NCBI GenBank assembly: GCA_030838475.1
Contig: JAUZFP010000100.1
Coordinates: 1 to 64,000 of the forward strand
From: Actinomycetota bacterium
Lineage (GTDB): Bacteria; Actinomycetota; Actinomycetes; Actinomycetales; Microbacteriaceae
Reading direction: 5' to 3'
Length of the DNA stretch: 64,000 nucleotides
Both the position numbers and the translations under genes were made by a program. A model generated the notes under the pieces. It ran no database searches. It saw nothing but the letters and a program-made list of their open reading frames with translations, and was not told the origin of the DNA. Positions 48,500 to 59,572 of this stretch are shown in pieces. Position 1 is the first letter of the stretch. Each line of letters opens with the position of its first letter.

Positions 48500-49327
48500 T
48501 CAGGTCAGGCGGTCGAAGTCTCCGCGCACCCAGGCGATGTGACGGTCGGCCGAACGTCGGATCGCGCCGTGCGCATCGCTCGGGATGACCCAGCCAAAGT
48601 TCCCGTACAGGCGATCGAAGGAGCTCTCGAGCGCCGTCGTCGCCACGCGCTCGACCACCGCGGGCGACAGCGGGATGTTGTTCGGGTAGCTCCGCATGAA
48701 GCCGACCCACCTGCCATCCTGCGAAGGAAACAGGGTGTCGCCGGACAGCACGACGCCCTTGCCGTCGGCGCCATCCGCCCAGTGGGCGATCTTGCTGCCG
48801 GCGAAGTGTCCGCCGATCGTCCTGATCGTGAGACCCGGCAGAAGCTCGAGGTCGTCGCGGCCGATGTACTCGATCGCGGCATCCGGTCGCTGCACCCACT
48901 CGCGATCGGCCTCCGCGACGAGTACCCGCACTCCCCCCAGCGCGCGCGACCATTCGACCTGCGCTCCGAAGTGGTGCGGATGACTCGCGACAATCGCCGC
49001 GACCGGGCCCAGCTCGAGCACGGCGGCCGCTCCTGCTTCATCGACGTGACCGATCGGATCCCAGAGCAGGTTGCCCGCCTCCGTCTGGATGAGGTGTGTG
49101 CGCTGGCCGATCCCGACGATCGGGTTGGCGCGTACGCCGAACAGCCGCGGCTCGACTTGCTCGATCGTGACGCGGGTGCCAGCAGCGGCGCGTTCCTCGA
49201 TAGAGGTCCACACCTGACCGGACAACGGAACGTACTGCCTCTCGTCCGAGCAGATCAGGCAGAGAGCAGGCGGATGTTCGGTATCGGGATGCTCGACCCC
49301 GCAGGTGGCGCAAATCCAGACGGTCAT
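48500..49327 (-). CDS. MBL-fold metallohydrolase with N-terminal rubredoxin-like zinc ribbon
   Basis: VWICATCGVEHPD..ALCLICSDE ribbon; AIVASHPHHFGAQVEWS metal motif; VLSGDTLF. Confidence 0.82.
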   Translation of the reverse strand: MTVWICATCGVEHPDTEHPPALCLICSDERQYVPLSGQVWTSIEERAAAGTRVTIEQVEPRLFGVRANPIVGIGQRTHLIQTEAGNLLWDPIGHVDEAGAAAVLELGPVAAIVASHPHHFGAQVEWSRALGGVRVLVAEADREWVQRPDAAIEYIGRDDLELLPGLTIRTIGGHFAGSKIAHWADGADGKGVVLSGDTLFPSQDGRWVGFMRSYPNNIPLSPAVVERVATTALESSFDRLYGNFGWVIPSDAHGAIRRSADRHIAWVRGDFDRLT

Positions 49328-49341
49328 GGAACTATCTTGCC

Positions 49342-49404
49342 CATCGAATGCCCTCTAAGTGCGGGTTGGCCATACTCACACCCGCACTTAGAGGGCATTC
49401 GATG
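49342..49404. repeat. Perfect 25-bp inverted repeat, 13-nt spacer
   Basis: CATCGAATGCCCTCTAAGTGCGGGT / tggccatactcac / ACCCGCACTTAGAGGGCATTCGATG. Confidence 0.95.
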
Positions 49405-49405
49405 C

Positions 49406-49855
49406 TCACATGACGGTGTCGGTCGGCGTCCACGTGTCGGGGCCGGGATCGACGCCGGCGCCGGCGAGGGCGAGGCGTTCGACGAAGTACTGCCAGCCGC
49501 GAGCGTGACCCGGAGCATGACGTTCCGGCAGATCGGTGTGGAGAAGGTCGACCCTGGTCCCGCTCTCGATTGGCGTGAGTGTGAACGCGACTCGGGAAGC
49601 GCCGGGCGGCAGGTCCTCGCTGCCCGCGTATCCCCAGGACACGACCACTCGGTGCGGCGGATCGACCTCCAGGAATTCGCCGCGCACCGGACTCCCGAAG
49701 ATGTCGACGGCAAACGCGCCGCCGGGCTCGGGGTCGAGGTCGGCCCACTGCCCCATCCAGGCGGTCATCCCGTCGTTGGTTGTCAGGAACCGGAAGACGA
49801 AGTCGGGCTCCGCCGCAATGTCGATGGAGGTCGCGAACTCAGCCATTGGCGGCAT
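49406..49855 (-). CDS. SRPBCC (AHSA1-like) domain protein
   Basis: FATSIDIAAEPDFVFRFLTTNDGMTAWMGQWADLDPEPGGAFAVDIFG. Confidence 0.85.
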   Translation of the reverse strand: MPPMAEFATSIDIAAEPDFVFRFLTTNDGMTAWMGQWADLDPEPGGAFAVDIFGSPVRGEFLEVDPPHRVVVSWGYAGSEDLPPGASRVAFTLTPIESGTRVDLLHTDLPERHAPGHARGWQYFVERLALAGAGVDPGPDTWTPTDTVM

Positions 49856-50156
49856 CCTCTACGGCCTTCTTGAGGGCGGCGAGCCTGTTCGGCCAGAAGT
49901 CGTCCAGATAGCTTCGGACCGCCTCGAACCCGTCCGTGCGGACGGCGAACAGGTGCCGCGTGCCGTCGCGGGTCTCATCCACGAGTCCCGCCTTCTTCAG
50001 CACGCCGAGGTGATGGGAAACGGCCTGCTGCGTGACATCCACCCGATCGGCGATGTCGCCAACGGCGAGTGGATGATCGCGCACCAGATACAGGATGGTG
50101 CGGCGATTTTCGTCCGCCAAGGCGCGCAGGGCGGTGTCGAGCGATGCGGCTTCCAC
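49839..50156 (-). CDS. ArsR family winged-helix regulator
   Basis: LRALADENRRTILYLVRDHPLAVGDIADRVDVTQQAVSHHLGVLKKAGLV; GTG 50156 chosen as likely start, longer ORF reaches 50198. Confidence 0.88.
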   Translation of the reverse strand: MEAASLDTALRALADENRRTILYLVRDHPLAVGDIADRVDVTQQAVSHHLGVLKKAGLVDETRDGTRHLFAVRTDGFEAVRSYLDDFWPNRLAALKKAVEDAANG

Positions 50157-50194
50157 AAATCTCCACTTGTACTTGCGACGGTTTGTTATTACTG

Positions 50195-50213
50195 TCAATC
50201 TATCCCAGATTGA
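50195..50213. promoter_or_regulatory. Candidate ArsR operator inverted repeat
   Basis: TCAATCT atccc AGATTGA just upstream of the divergent ATG 50216. Confidence 0.6.
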
Positions 50214-50215
50214 AA

Positions 50216-50686
50216 ATGGAGAAAACAGTGACAGACAAGTATTTGGCCGTCGAATTCACGGTCGACGCGACCCCCGCCGCGACATTCGCGGCAATCAACA
50301 ATCCGCGAGGCTGGTGGTCCGAGGACATCACCGGCGACACCACCGCGATCGGCGACGTGTTCACCTATGTGTACGGAGACATCCACCGCAGCACACAGCG
50401 CGTGACCGAACTCGTAGCGGATGCGCGAGTGGTGTGGCACGTCATCGAGGGCTACCTGAACTTCACCGAGGATCCCGCCGAGTGGACCGGAACCGACGTG
50501 GTCTTCGACCTCACGCCAGACGGCGAATCGACCCAGGTGCGGCTCACCCACGTCGGACTGACGCCCGAGAGCGAATGCTTCGACGCCTGCTCGAAGGGAT
50601 GGGGCTACTACGCCGGCGTGAGCCTGCCCGCCCTCATCCTGACCGGTGCGGGTAAGCCCAACGAGATCGGGGCGGTGCCGGCATGA
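50216..50686 (+). CDS. SRPBCC/START-like domain protein
   Basis: YLAVEFTVDATPAATFAAINNPRGWWSEDITGDT.., RLTHVGLTPESECFDACSKGWGYY. Confidence 0.82.
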   Translation: MEKTVTDKYLAVEFTVDATPAATFAAINNPRGWWSEDITGDTTAIGDVFTYVYGDIHRSTQRVTELVADARVVWHVIEGYLNFTEDPAEWTGTDVVFDLTPDGESTQVRLTHVGLTPESECFDACSKGWGYYAGVSLPALILTGAGKPNEIGAVPA

Positions 50687-51050
50687 GTGACGTTCGAGCG
50701 ATCGCCACTCGGTACATCGAACTGGTCGGAGCACACGACCTTGACCCACTGGAGGATCTCTTCGCCGACGCGGTCGTCGCGACGTCCGCCAGCGCGACGT
50801 TTGATAAGCCCGGGTGGATCGCTGCCCTCCGGCGCCTGCTCCCGATATTGGAACGAAACGACGTGCGCCAGGTCGTCGTCGACGGATCGGTCGCGTGCGT
50901 CGTCTACGACTTCGTGACCGACACCGAGGCAGGCGCGGTGCCCTGCGCCGAGTGGATCACGGTCGGTACCGATGGACGGATAACCGGCATCAACCTGCTC
51001 TTCGAGAAGACGAACTGGGCCCAGGTCGCCGCGGCGATCCAGGAGCGCAG

Positions 51051-51054
<4 letters not shown>
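50683..51054 (+). CDS. SnoaL/NTF2-like nuclear transport factor 2 family protein
   Basis: [27 protein letters not shown].., [13 protein letters not shown]. Confidence 0.78.
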
Positions 51055-52244
<1,190 letters not shown>

Positions 52245-52344
52245 GGTTCAACGTTACCGGCCTGTCTACTGGCAATTTACCAAGAATTACGTCACACGCC
52301 TCTGTCACCTGTTCGGGGGCCCACAGAACCGATACAGTTGCGCT

Positions 52345-52809
52345 GTGTACGCACTCGACGAGGCAACCCGACAGCGGTATTTCACGCTGAGCCTCCTTAT
52401 TCACGACGTCGACGGATCGCTCGCTCCGGCGGTTCTGCCCGGAAATCTCGAGCTCGAATTCGCGCACGGACTCTTCATCCACCCGTGCCCGCTGCGCTCG
52501 GTTGCGCTCTGGAGCGATGGCGACATGTGGATGTTCCGCAACCTCGAACTCAACATCGCCGACGGCTCCGTCTACAAGATCGGCGAAGCCCAGCAGCTCG
52601 CACCGATCGACCACCCGCTCGTCGCCGAACAGCTTGCGCGGATGCTCGCCCGCTGCGGTCGCGACATCATCACGAACGTCGCCGACCGCATCATCGTGCC
52701 GCGCGACAACGTCGCCCAGGTTTTCGAGGCGCACCTCTCGGGCGCGGCGCGCATGGCGTTCAGTGCGCGCACGTGGCTCACCCGCAACGGGTATCGGCCG
52801 GAGTGGTAG
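52345..52809 (+). CDS. Hypothetical protein
   Basis: GTG start 52345; YALDEATRQRYFTLSLLIHDVDGSLAPAVLPGNLELEFAHGLF...; longer ATG start at 52243 is possible but less likely. Confidence 0.6.
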   Translation: MYALDEATRQRYFTLSLLIHDVDGSLAPAVLPGNLELEFAHGLFIHPCPLRSVALWSDGDMWMFRNLELNIADGSVYKIGEAQQLAPIDHPLVAEQLARMLARCGRDIITNVADRIIVPRDNVAQVFEAHLSGAARMAFSARTWLTRNGYRPEW

Positions 52810-52818
52810 CGCGTTAGC

Positions 52819-52864
52819 CGGTCTCGATGACGTCGGCTTCGCGCGGGGCTACTCGACCCGAGGG
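52819..52864. repeat. REP-like element copy
   Basis: ccggtctcgatgacgtcggcttcgcgcggggctactcgacccgagg. Confidence 0.85.
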
Positions 52865-52870
52865 ACTCAG

Positions 52871-53473
52871 CTACGACGCGGTGTGAAACTTCAACTGAGC
52901 GGCCGTGAGGCCCTCGGCGGCGATGAGTTCGACCGCGTCCGCCGCATCTGAGATCAGGTTGGGCAGGGTCTCGCGCTCGGCGCCGCTGAAGTTCTGGAGG
53001 ACGTAGGCCGCGGCATCCATTCGCCCGGGCGGACGACCGATGCCGACCCGCACGCGAATGTAGTCGGGCGTTCCGAGGGCCGCCGAGATATCGCGGATGC
53101 CGTTGTGCCCGCCGTTGCCGCCCCCGAGCTTCAGCCGGATGGTGTCGAACGGGATGTCGAGCTCGTCGTGCACCACGATCAGGCGCGACGCATCCACCTT
53201 GAAGTATTTGAGCAGTGACGCCGTCGGACCACCGGACAGGTTCATGAAGCTCAGCGGTTTCGCGAGCACGAATCGCGCGTCTCCGACACGACCCTCGGCA
53301 ACGAGCGCGTTGCTGCGGGAGGTCTTGAAGCTGGCCGACAGACGCGTGGCCAGCTCGCTGACCACCATGTTTCCGACGTTGTGTCGGTTTCCGGCGTAGC
53401 CGGGCCCGGGGTTACCGAGCCCGACTACAAGCCACTGGTTTGTGTCCACTGGCAGTTTCCGGAAGAGAGCCAA
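52871..53473 (-). CDS. pth: Peptidyl-tRNA hydrolase
   Basis: [63 protein letters not shown]. Confidence 0.97.
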   Translation of the reverse strand: MALFRKLPVDTNQWLVVGLGNPGPGYAGNRHNVGNMVVSELATRLSASFKTSRSNALVAEGRVGDARFVLAKPLSFMNLSGGPTASLLKYFKVDASRLIVVHDELDIPFDTIRLKLGGGNGGHNGIRDISAALGTPDYIRVRVGIGRPPGRMDAAAYVLQNFSGAERETLPNLISDAADAVELIAAEGLTAAQLKFHTAS

Positions 53474-54124
53474 CTACTCGGCGGACTCTTCTGCGGCAGG
53501 AGCATCCTCCGCAGCGGACTCGCCCTCTGCGGCAGCTTCGCCCTCGGCCGTGGCCTCGCCCTCGGCGGCCTCGCCAAGGTCTGCGGCAACGGAGCTCGTG
53601 ATACCCACAACGAGGGTGTCGGGGTCGGAGATGAGGGTCGAGCCCTCGGGCAGCGTGACGTCGGACGCGTGAATCTGCGTCCCCTCGCCAAGACCCTCGA
53701 TGCTGACAACGAGGCGCTCCGGGATGTTCGTCGCCTCCGCCTCGATGGACAGGGTGTTCGCATCCTGCAGCACCTGGGTGCCAGCCTCGGCCTCGCCCTC
53801 GAGGTGAACGGGGATGTCGATGGTGACCTTCTCGCCCTTACGGACGATGACCAGGTCGATGTGCTCGATGATCTGCCTCACCGGGTCCTTCTGCACATCC
53901 TTGACCAGGGCCAGCTGGCTCTTGCCGTTGATGTCGAGGTCGAAGACCGCGTTCGCCTTGCGCAGGATCAGCGAGACCTCGTGACCGGGCAGCGTGACGT
54001 GCTGCGGGTCGGTGCCGTGACCGTAGATGACGGCCGGGATCTTGCCGGTGGCGCGGATGCGACGCGCAGCACCCTTGCCGAAGGTGGTTCGGGACTCTGC
54101 AACAAGCTTGTTGTCGTCAGCCAT
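53474..54124 (-). CDS. rplY: 50S ribosomal protein L25/general stress protein Ctc
   Basis: GKGAARRIRATGKIPAVIYGHG, Ala/Glu-rich C-terminal tail; start at MADDNK. Confidence 0.95.
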   Translation of the reverse strand: MADDNKLVAESRTTFGKGAARRIRATGKIPAVIYGHGTDPQHVTLPGHEVSLILRKANAVFDLDINGKSQLALVKDVQKDPVRQIIEHIDLVIVRKGEKVTIDIPVHLEGEAEAGTQVLQDANTLSIEAEATNIPERLVVSIEGLGEGTQIHASDVTLPEGSTLISDPDTLVVGITSSVAADLGEAAEGEATAEGEAAAEGESAAEDAPAAEESAE

Positions 54125-54302
54125 GATTGTTTCTCCTTGTGAGCCTCTCGGCCCAGAATTGGTGTGCCAGCGCACAGTGTCTGTTGTTCAACTCGAACGC
54201 ATGTCAGCGTGAGGATCAGCCGTAAAGCTTCCCACCGCGTCGATTACGGACGACCGAAGTCGCCCCTCGCCGAAGTACAAGGACTGAGCTTATCAGTAGG
54301 GC

Positions 54303-54347
54303 CCGGTCTCGATAACGCCGGCTTCGCGCGGCTACTCGACCCGAGGG
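54303..54347. repeat. REP-like element copy
   Basis: ccggtctcgataacgccggcttcgcgcggctactcgacccgagg. Confidence 0.85.
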
Positions 54348-54428
54348 GTCGGCTCGCCCCTCGCGCGAAGCGCGTTCTAAGCGGTCGAGCCAGCACGGCG
54401 CGAAGCGGCGCGCGCCGTCGAGACTGCG

Positions 54429-55667
54429 CTACCAGTCGTGGACGGTTCCGTCGGCGAGACGGTTGTAGGGCAGGTACGCGGTTTGGTACGGGTACTTGCC
54501 CGCCTCGTCAACGTCGAGCGAGACGCCGAGGCCGGGCTGCTCCCCGGGGTGCAGCATCCCGTCGGTGAAGGTGAACGTCTGCTGGAACACGGAGTTGGTG
54601 AGCGCGCCGTGGCTCATGTACTCCTGGATCCCGAAGTTGTGAATCGCGAGCCCGAGGTGCATCGCGGCCGCCATGCCGACCGGGGAGATGTCGGTCGGTC
54701 CGTGCATCCCGGATTTGATCTGGTACTGCGCCGCAAAGTCGAGGATCTTCTTCAGCGCGGAGATTCCGCCGGTGTGCGTGACCGCACTGCGCACGTAGTC
54801 GATGAGCTGCTCGGTGATCAGGGTCTGGTAATCCCAGACCGTGTTGAATACCTCGCCGATGGCGAGCGGCGTCGTGGTGTGCTGGCGCACGAGTCGCAGC
54901 GCGGCCTGGTTCTCGGCCGGTGTGCAGTCCTCGAGCCAGAACAGGTCGTAGGGCTCCAGCGATTTCCCAAGCTTCGCGGCCTGGATCGGCGTCATCCGAT
55001 GGTGTCCGTCGTGCAGCAGCGGGATGTCTGCACCGAACTCGTTGCGCACGGCCTCGAAGACGCCGGGGAGATGGGTGAGGTATTTGCGCGTGTCCCAGTC
55101 CTCCTCGACAGGAAGGTCGGCGCGCTGCGCCGGCTCGTAGTCGTAACGCTTGCCCTTGTTTCCTTCGGTCGTCGCGTTGCCGGCGACGCCGTAAATCGCA
55201 CGCAGTCCCGGAACGGCCGTCTGGATGCGGATGGCCTTGTACCCCTTGTCGAGATACGACCGCACGTTGTCGAAGAGCTCCGGCAGGTCTCGACCGGATG
55301 CGTGGCCGTATGCCATCAAGCCGGTTCGGGATGCCCCGCCGAGAAGTTGATACAGCGGCATGCCTGCGGCCTTCGCCTTGATGTCCCAGAGGGCGACATC
55401 CACGGCGGCAATCGCCGCCATCGTCACCGGACCGCGACGCCAGTATGCGCTGCGATAGAGGAACTGCCAGGTGTCCTCGATCTGGTGGGCGTCGCGCCCG
55501 ATCAGCAGCGGAACGACATGGTCGCGCAGGTAGCTGACGACGGCGAGCTCGCGACCGTTGAGCGTCGCGTCGCCGAGACCGGTGAGACCGTCGTCGGTCG
55601 TCAGCTTGAGGGTGACGAAGTTTCGGTCGGGCGAGGTGACGATGACCTCGGCGGATTGGATCTTCAT
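54429..55667 (-). CDS. Mandelate racemase/enolase superfamily, D-mannonate dehydratase (ManD/RspA-like)
   Basis: [72 protein letters not shown] closely resembles RspA/ManD. Confidence 0.92.
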   Translation of the reverse strand: MKIQSAEVIVTSPDRNFVTLKLTTDDGLTGLGDATLNGRELAVVSYLRDHVVPLLIGRDAHQIEDTWQFLYRSAYWRRGPVTMAAIAAVDVALWDIKAKAAGMPLYQLLGGASRTGLMAYGHASGRDLPELFDNVRSYLDKGYKAIRIQTAVPGLRAIYGVAGNATTEGNKGKRYDYEPAQRADLPVEEDWDTRKYLTHLPGVFEAVRNEFGADIPLLHDGHHRMTPIQAAKLGKSLEPYDLFWLEDCTPAENQAALRLVRQHTTTPLAIGEVFNTVWDYQTLITEQLIDYVRSAVTHTGGISALKKILDFAAQYQIKSGMHGPTDISPVGMAAAMHLGLAIHNFGIQEYMSHGALTNSVFQQTFTFTDGMLHPGEQPGLGVSLDVDEAGKYPYQTAYLPYNRLADGTVHDW

Positions 55668-56707
55668 TGGATGGCCTCTCTGTACCTCATGTATGCCGCA
55701 ACGGTCTCGGTCTCCGCAACCCCGACGGGCAGACCGGCCTCCTTGCGCCTGGTTGCTGGGACGAGGATGCGCGCCGGGATCTTCTGCTCGCCGCCCTGCG
55801 CGATCTGCTCCAAACGGTGCTCGATGCGCGGATTCTGCCACCGGATGCGCAGATTCGTGAGCCAGTGGTCCACGTCATCTGCGGGCAGGGGCAGCACCGC
55901 GCGCGCCTCGGCCCACAACTGCTCGACCTCCGGTGCGAGCGCGATCCAGGCCTCGAAGACGGTCGACAGTCCGAGCTCGAGTCCGCGGTAGGCGAGCAGC
56001 GAGTGGGCGCCGTTGAGCATCCACAGTTTGCGCCGCTCGTAGGGTTCGACATCATCGACGAACTGCGCGCCGGCCTTCTCCCACTCGGGGCGACCGGCGG
56101 GGAAGTCGCCCTGCAGCACCCATTCCCGGAACGGCTCCGTCACGACGGGAACGGCATCGTGCCAGCCGAGAAGCTCCTCGGCGATCGCGACGTCTGCCTC
56201 GGTCGTGGCGGGCGTGATGCGGTCGACCATGGTCGAGACGAAGGAAACGTTGTCGGCGACCCAACTCGCGAGGTCGGGCTCGGCGACCGCAAGAACCGCA
56301 TCCCGGATCGCCTGGCCATTGGAGGCCAGGTTGTCGCACGGGACCATCGCGATCGGACCGCCGCCGGCGTCACGTCGCGCGCGAAGTCCTTCGGCGAGAA
56401 CGATCGGCGGCCGAGCGCCGGGCAGATACCCCGCCTCGGTCACCGTCAGGGTAACCAGCGCAATGGTGGGGTCTGCGATTGCGTCGGGCGAGGAAGCGAC
56501 CACGCTGTCGACGACGCTCCCAAAATCGGCGTCGGGAGCACGAACGATCAGCCCGTACCGGAATCCTTGCGCCGCGAGCTCGGGAATCACTCGACCCGAC
56601 AGGGCGACAATCCCCCAGTCGTCACTCGACGCCTGGGTGTACCAGGCCTGGTGCGAGCGCGCGAAGGCACCGAGCCCTAAGTGCGCGATTCGCGCGGTGC
56701 GGGTCAC
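55664..56707 (-). CDS. Mannitol dehydrogenase family protein (fructuronate reductase-like)
   Basis: [53 protein letters not shown]. Confidence 0.9.
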   Translation of the reverse strand: MTRTARIAHLGLGAFARSHQAWYTQASSDDWGIVALSGRVIPELAAQGFRYGLIVRAPDADFGSVVDSVVASSPDAIADPTIALVTLTVTEAGYLPGARPPIVLAEGLRARRDAGGGPIAMVPCDNLASNGQAIRDAVLAVAEPDLASWVADNVSFVSTMVDRITPATTEADVAIAEELLGWHDAVPVVTEPFREWVLQGDFPAGRPEWEKAGAQFVDDVEPYERRKLWMLNGAHSLLAYRGLELGLSTVFEAWIALAPEVEQLWAEARAVLPLPADDVDHWLTNLRIRWQNPRIEHRLEQIAQGGEQKIPARILVPATRRKEAGLPVGVAETETVAAYMRYREAIQ

Positions 56708-57555
56708 GCCGACGCTCTCGCGTACGCATCCTTCACGAAGGCGAGATTGTCCGCCGTGCGCTCCGCGAGTGGCAGCTCGGTCGAGAAGTCTTCGAGCGTG
56801 ATCCACCCGTCGTAGCCGTGAGCCACCAGGTCCGCGACGTACGCGCGAACATCCGCCTGCCCGGTGCGGAGCGGTGCCCAGTCGTGGTGCCAGGACACGA
56901 CGCCGTCCGAGTCGGCCGGTCCGGCGATCCAGTTCACGTTCTTGATGTGGACGTGTGCGAGGTACGGACCGAGCAGCTCGAAGGCGCTCGCCGCCCGCTC
57001 CTGGCCCTCGATCACGAGGTTGCCGAGGTCGTGGATGACGCCGACGTGCTCGGGGTCGAGTCCCTCAACGAGACGGAAGGCGGCCGACGCGGAGGCGGTG
57101 ATTGTCTCGTGGTGGAGCTCCACGAGTGCCTTCACGCCGTGATGCTCGGCGCGGGCTGCGACCCACTCCAGATCGGCTCGCGACGCCGCGAAGAGCGCCC
57201 GGTACTCCCCCGAGTCCGTCCGCGGCATGGTGACCCGCACGCGTTCGGCGCCCAGGGTCGCGGTTGCGGCAAGCATCCGTTCGACGTCGACGTGGTTGTC
57301 GCAACTGGCGTATCCGCCGAGACCGGAGAAGGCGAGACCCGCGTCGCGGGTGATGGATGCGATCTCCGGTAGCGACTCCTCGAGCCCGGTCAGCGGCCAG
57401 GTCGCGCGGTTGCCCGCCCAGAATCCCGGCTCGGGCACCGCATCCTGGTCGATGACCCGCCACTCGACGCCGTCCCAGCCCTGGGCCGCGAGGTTCTGTG
57501 CGGCCTCCGCCGGAGTCCACTCCGGCGTGGACGCCGTGAAGACGGAAAATCTCAC
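56704..57555 (-). CDS. Sugar phosphate isomerase/epimerase (xylose isomerase-like TIM barrel)
   Basis: AAQGWDGVEWRVID, LVELHHETIT, VGVIHDLGNLVIEG. Confidence 0.85.
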   Translation of the reverse strand: MRFSVFTASTPEWTPAEAAQNLAAQGWDGVEWRVIDQDAVPEPGFWAGNRATWPLTGLEESLPEIASITRDAGLAFSGLGGYASCDNHVDVERMLAATATLGAERVRVTMPRTDSGEYRALFAASRADLEWVAARAEHHGVKALVELHHETITASASAAFRLVEGLDPEHVGVIHDLGNLVIEGQERAASAFELLGPYLAHVHIKNVNWIAGPADSDGVVSWHHDWAPLRTGQADVRAYVADLVAHGYDGWITLEDFSTELPLAERTADNLAFVKDAYARASA

Positions 57556-58676
57556 GGTCTCGTCCCCGTGCGGACCTCGACGTCGTCAAGCGAACCGTCA
57601 AGCACCTCCGCGATCGTGACCGTGCGGCCGAGCGTCGCGGACAGGTAGAGCGCGCGAACGACCGCGAGCGCGAGCAGTGCATCGGTGACGCGGACGAGCG
57701 GCGGGCGGGCATCCCGAATGGCCGCGACGACGTCCTCGTACTGGCGGGCGTGACCCACGACGAAGCTGTCGAGGGCGCGCGGATTGCCGCGCAACTCCTC
57801 GGCGGGAACCACTGTCGCGGCCTGGTTCCCCTGCTGGTCGCTGGCCGAGCTCGAGAAGAAGAGGAGCTGGTCCTCCTCGATAACGGCGGAGCCCTTCGAG
57901 CCATGCACCTGCAAGCGCGTACCGACATTCGGAAAGGCAGCAGTCGTCGCGTGGATGACCGCGAGCGCGCCCGACGCGAACGTGATGGTCGCGACGAGGG
58001 TGTCCTCGACCTCGATGCGGTCGTGTGCGAGCGTCGCGGTGCGTGCACTGACGTCGACGGGTTCGCCGAACATCCAGAGCAGCAGGTCGATCGTGTGCAC
58101 GCCCTGGTTCATCGCGGCGCCGCCGCCGTCGAGTTCCCAGGTGCCGCGCCAGTCCGCCAGGTCGTAGTAGTCCTGCCCACGCCACCAGGCGATCGACGCA
58201 ATCCCGCTCGTGAGTCGGCCGAGCTCGCCCTTGATCGCGGCATCGTGCACGACGACGCTCGCGGGGTCGAAGCGGTGCTGGCTGATCACCGAAACCACGA
58301 GTCCGCGTTCCTCGGCCGCGGCAGCCAGCTCCGCAATGCGCCGAGCTCGCGGAAGCGCGACGTCGAGCGGCTTCTCGATGATCACGTGACAACCGGCCGC
58401 GAGTGCCTCCTCGGCGAGTGAGACGTGGAGACCGCTCGGAGTGCAGATCACGACCAGGCCGATGCCGCCCGCGGCGAGCGCATCGGTGAGCGAGCCGTAG
58501 GTCTGCGGGCGGGTCTCGCCCTGGCCATCGAGGTAATCGGCGAGCGAGTTTGCGGAAGCCGCATCTACATCGACGAGGGCAGTCAGTGCGAGATCCGGAA
58601 TGCGCGATATTGCACTGACGTGGTTGAACGCGATGATTCCGCAGCCGACGATGGCGACGCGTAGTGGCTGTGTCAT
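57552..58676 (-). CDS. Gfo/Idh/MocA family oxidoreductase
   Basis: RVAIVGCGIIAFNHVSAISR, ICTPSGLHVSLAEEALAAGCHVIIEKPL. Confidence 0.95.
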   Translation of the reverse strand: MTQPLRVAIVGCGIIAFNHVSAISRIPDLALTALVDVDAASANSLADYLDGQGETRPQTYGSLTDALAAGGIGLVVICTPSGLHVSLAEEALAAGCHVIIEKPLDVALPRARRIAELAAAAEERGLVVSVISQHRFDPASVVVHDAAIKGELGRLTSGIASIAWWRGQDYYDLADWRGTWELDGGGAAMNQGVHTIDLLLWMFGEPVDVSARTATLAHDRIEVEDTLVATITFASGALAVIHATTAAFPNVGTRLQVHGSKGSAVIEEDQLLFFSSSASDQQGNQAATVVPAEELRGNPRALDSFVVGHARQYEDVVAAIRDARPPLVRVTDALLALAVVRALYLSATLGRTVTIAEVLDGSLDDVEVRTGTRP

Positions 58677-59497
58677 GCGAGCTCGATTCCCAGTTCGTCG
58701 GTCATACCGCGGAAGGCGCGGGCGGCAACACCGAAGGATGCCGGTCCGGAGAATCCGCCGAACGCGCCCGAGAAGATCAGGTGCGGCTCGAGGGAGGCGA
58801 AGCCCTGGTAGCCGTCGTCCCGGAGAGCCGCGAGCGTCTCGCGCAGCTCACCGTCGCCCTCGCCCGTCGGCATGACCTCGCCGGTCGCCGCGACCGCATC
58901 CTTCACCTGCAGGTACTCGAGGTACGGACGCAGCATCGCGTAGGCATCCGTGAACGGACGCACCCCAACCTGCACGAAGTTGGCGCTGTCCCACGCCACC
59001 TTCAGCGCGTCCGATCCGACCGACTCGATCAGGTCGAGGACCCGCTCCGGGATGTCGCCGTAGATGTCCTTCTCGTTCTCGTGCAGCAGCACCATCTTCT
59101 CGCGTTCGGCGAGGTCGGCGAGCGCGCGCATCCGCTCGAGCACGGCGTCGCGGGCATCGAGGGCGTTGAAGAAGGAGAAGATCCGGATGTATGGGGCGTC
59201 CAGCGCCTGCGCCACCGCGATCACTCGAGCGAGGCGCTCGACCTCGTGCTCGACCGGCAGCGTCACCTCGACCTTTCCGATGGGAGACGCGATTGCCGAC
59301 ACCGCCATCGAGCGATCGGCGAGAACGATCTTCAGCTCGGCCAACTCATCGTCGGAGAGATCGACGACATTGGTGCCCCATGCGCTGCGCACCTCGATGT
59401 GGTTCGCACCGAGGGCCTGAAGGGCGGCGACCTGGACGATCGGGTCCGCGTCGATCTCATCGCCGAATCCGGAAAGCTGCCAGCGCGCAGTAGTCAT
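58673..59497 (-). CDS. Sugar phosphate isomerase/epimerase
   Basis: MTTARWQLSGFGDEIDADPIVQVAALQALGANHIEVRSAWG, MVLLHENEKDIYGD, VKDAVAATGEVMPTGEGDGEL. Confidence 0.88.
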   Translation of the reverse strand: MTTARWQLSGFGDEIDADPIVQVAALQALGANHIEVRSAWGTNVVDLSDDELAELKIVLADRSMAVSAIASPIGKVEVTLPVEHEVERLARVIAVAQALDAPYIRIFSFFNALDARDAVLERMRALADLAEREKMVLLHENEKDIYGDIPERVLDLIESVGSDALKVAWDSANFVQVGVRPFTDAYAMLRPYLEYLQVKDAVAATGEVMPTGEGDGELRETLAALRDDGYQGFASLEPHLIFSGAFGGFSGPASFGVAARAFRGMTDELGIELA

Positions 59498-59517
59498 GTT
59501 CTTCACGCTACGGGGGT

Positions 59518-59553
59518 TGGCAACATCCGGCAATTGTTTGCCAGATGTTGCCA
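59518..59553. promoter_or_regulatory. Candidate LacI-family operator, 36-bp nested palindrome
   Basis: TGGCAACATC C GGCAA TTGT TTGCC A GATGTTGCCA, concentric arms, in the divergent promoter. Confidence 0.75.
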
Positions 59554-59572
59554 CGAGTGCTTTGCTGGGAAA

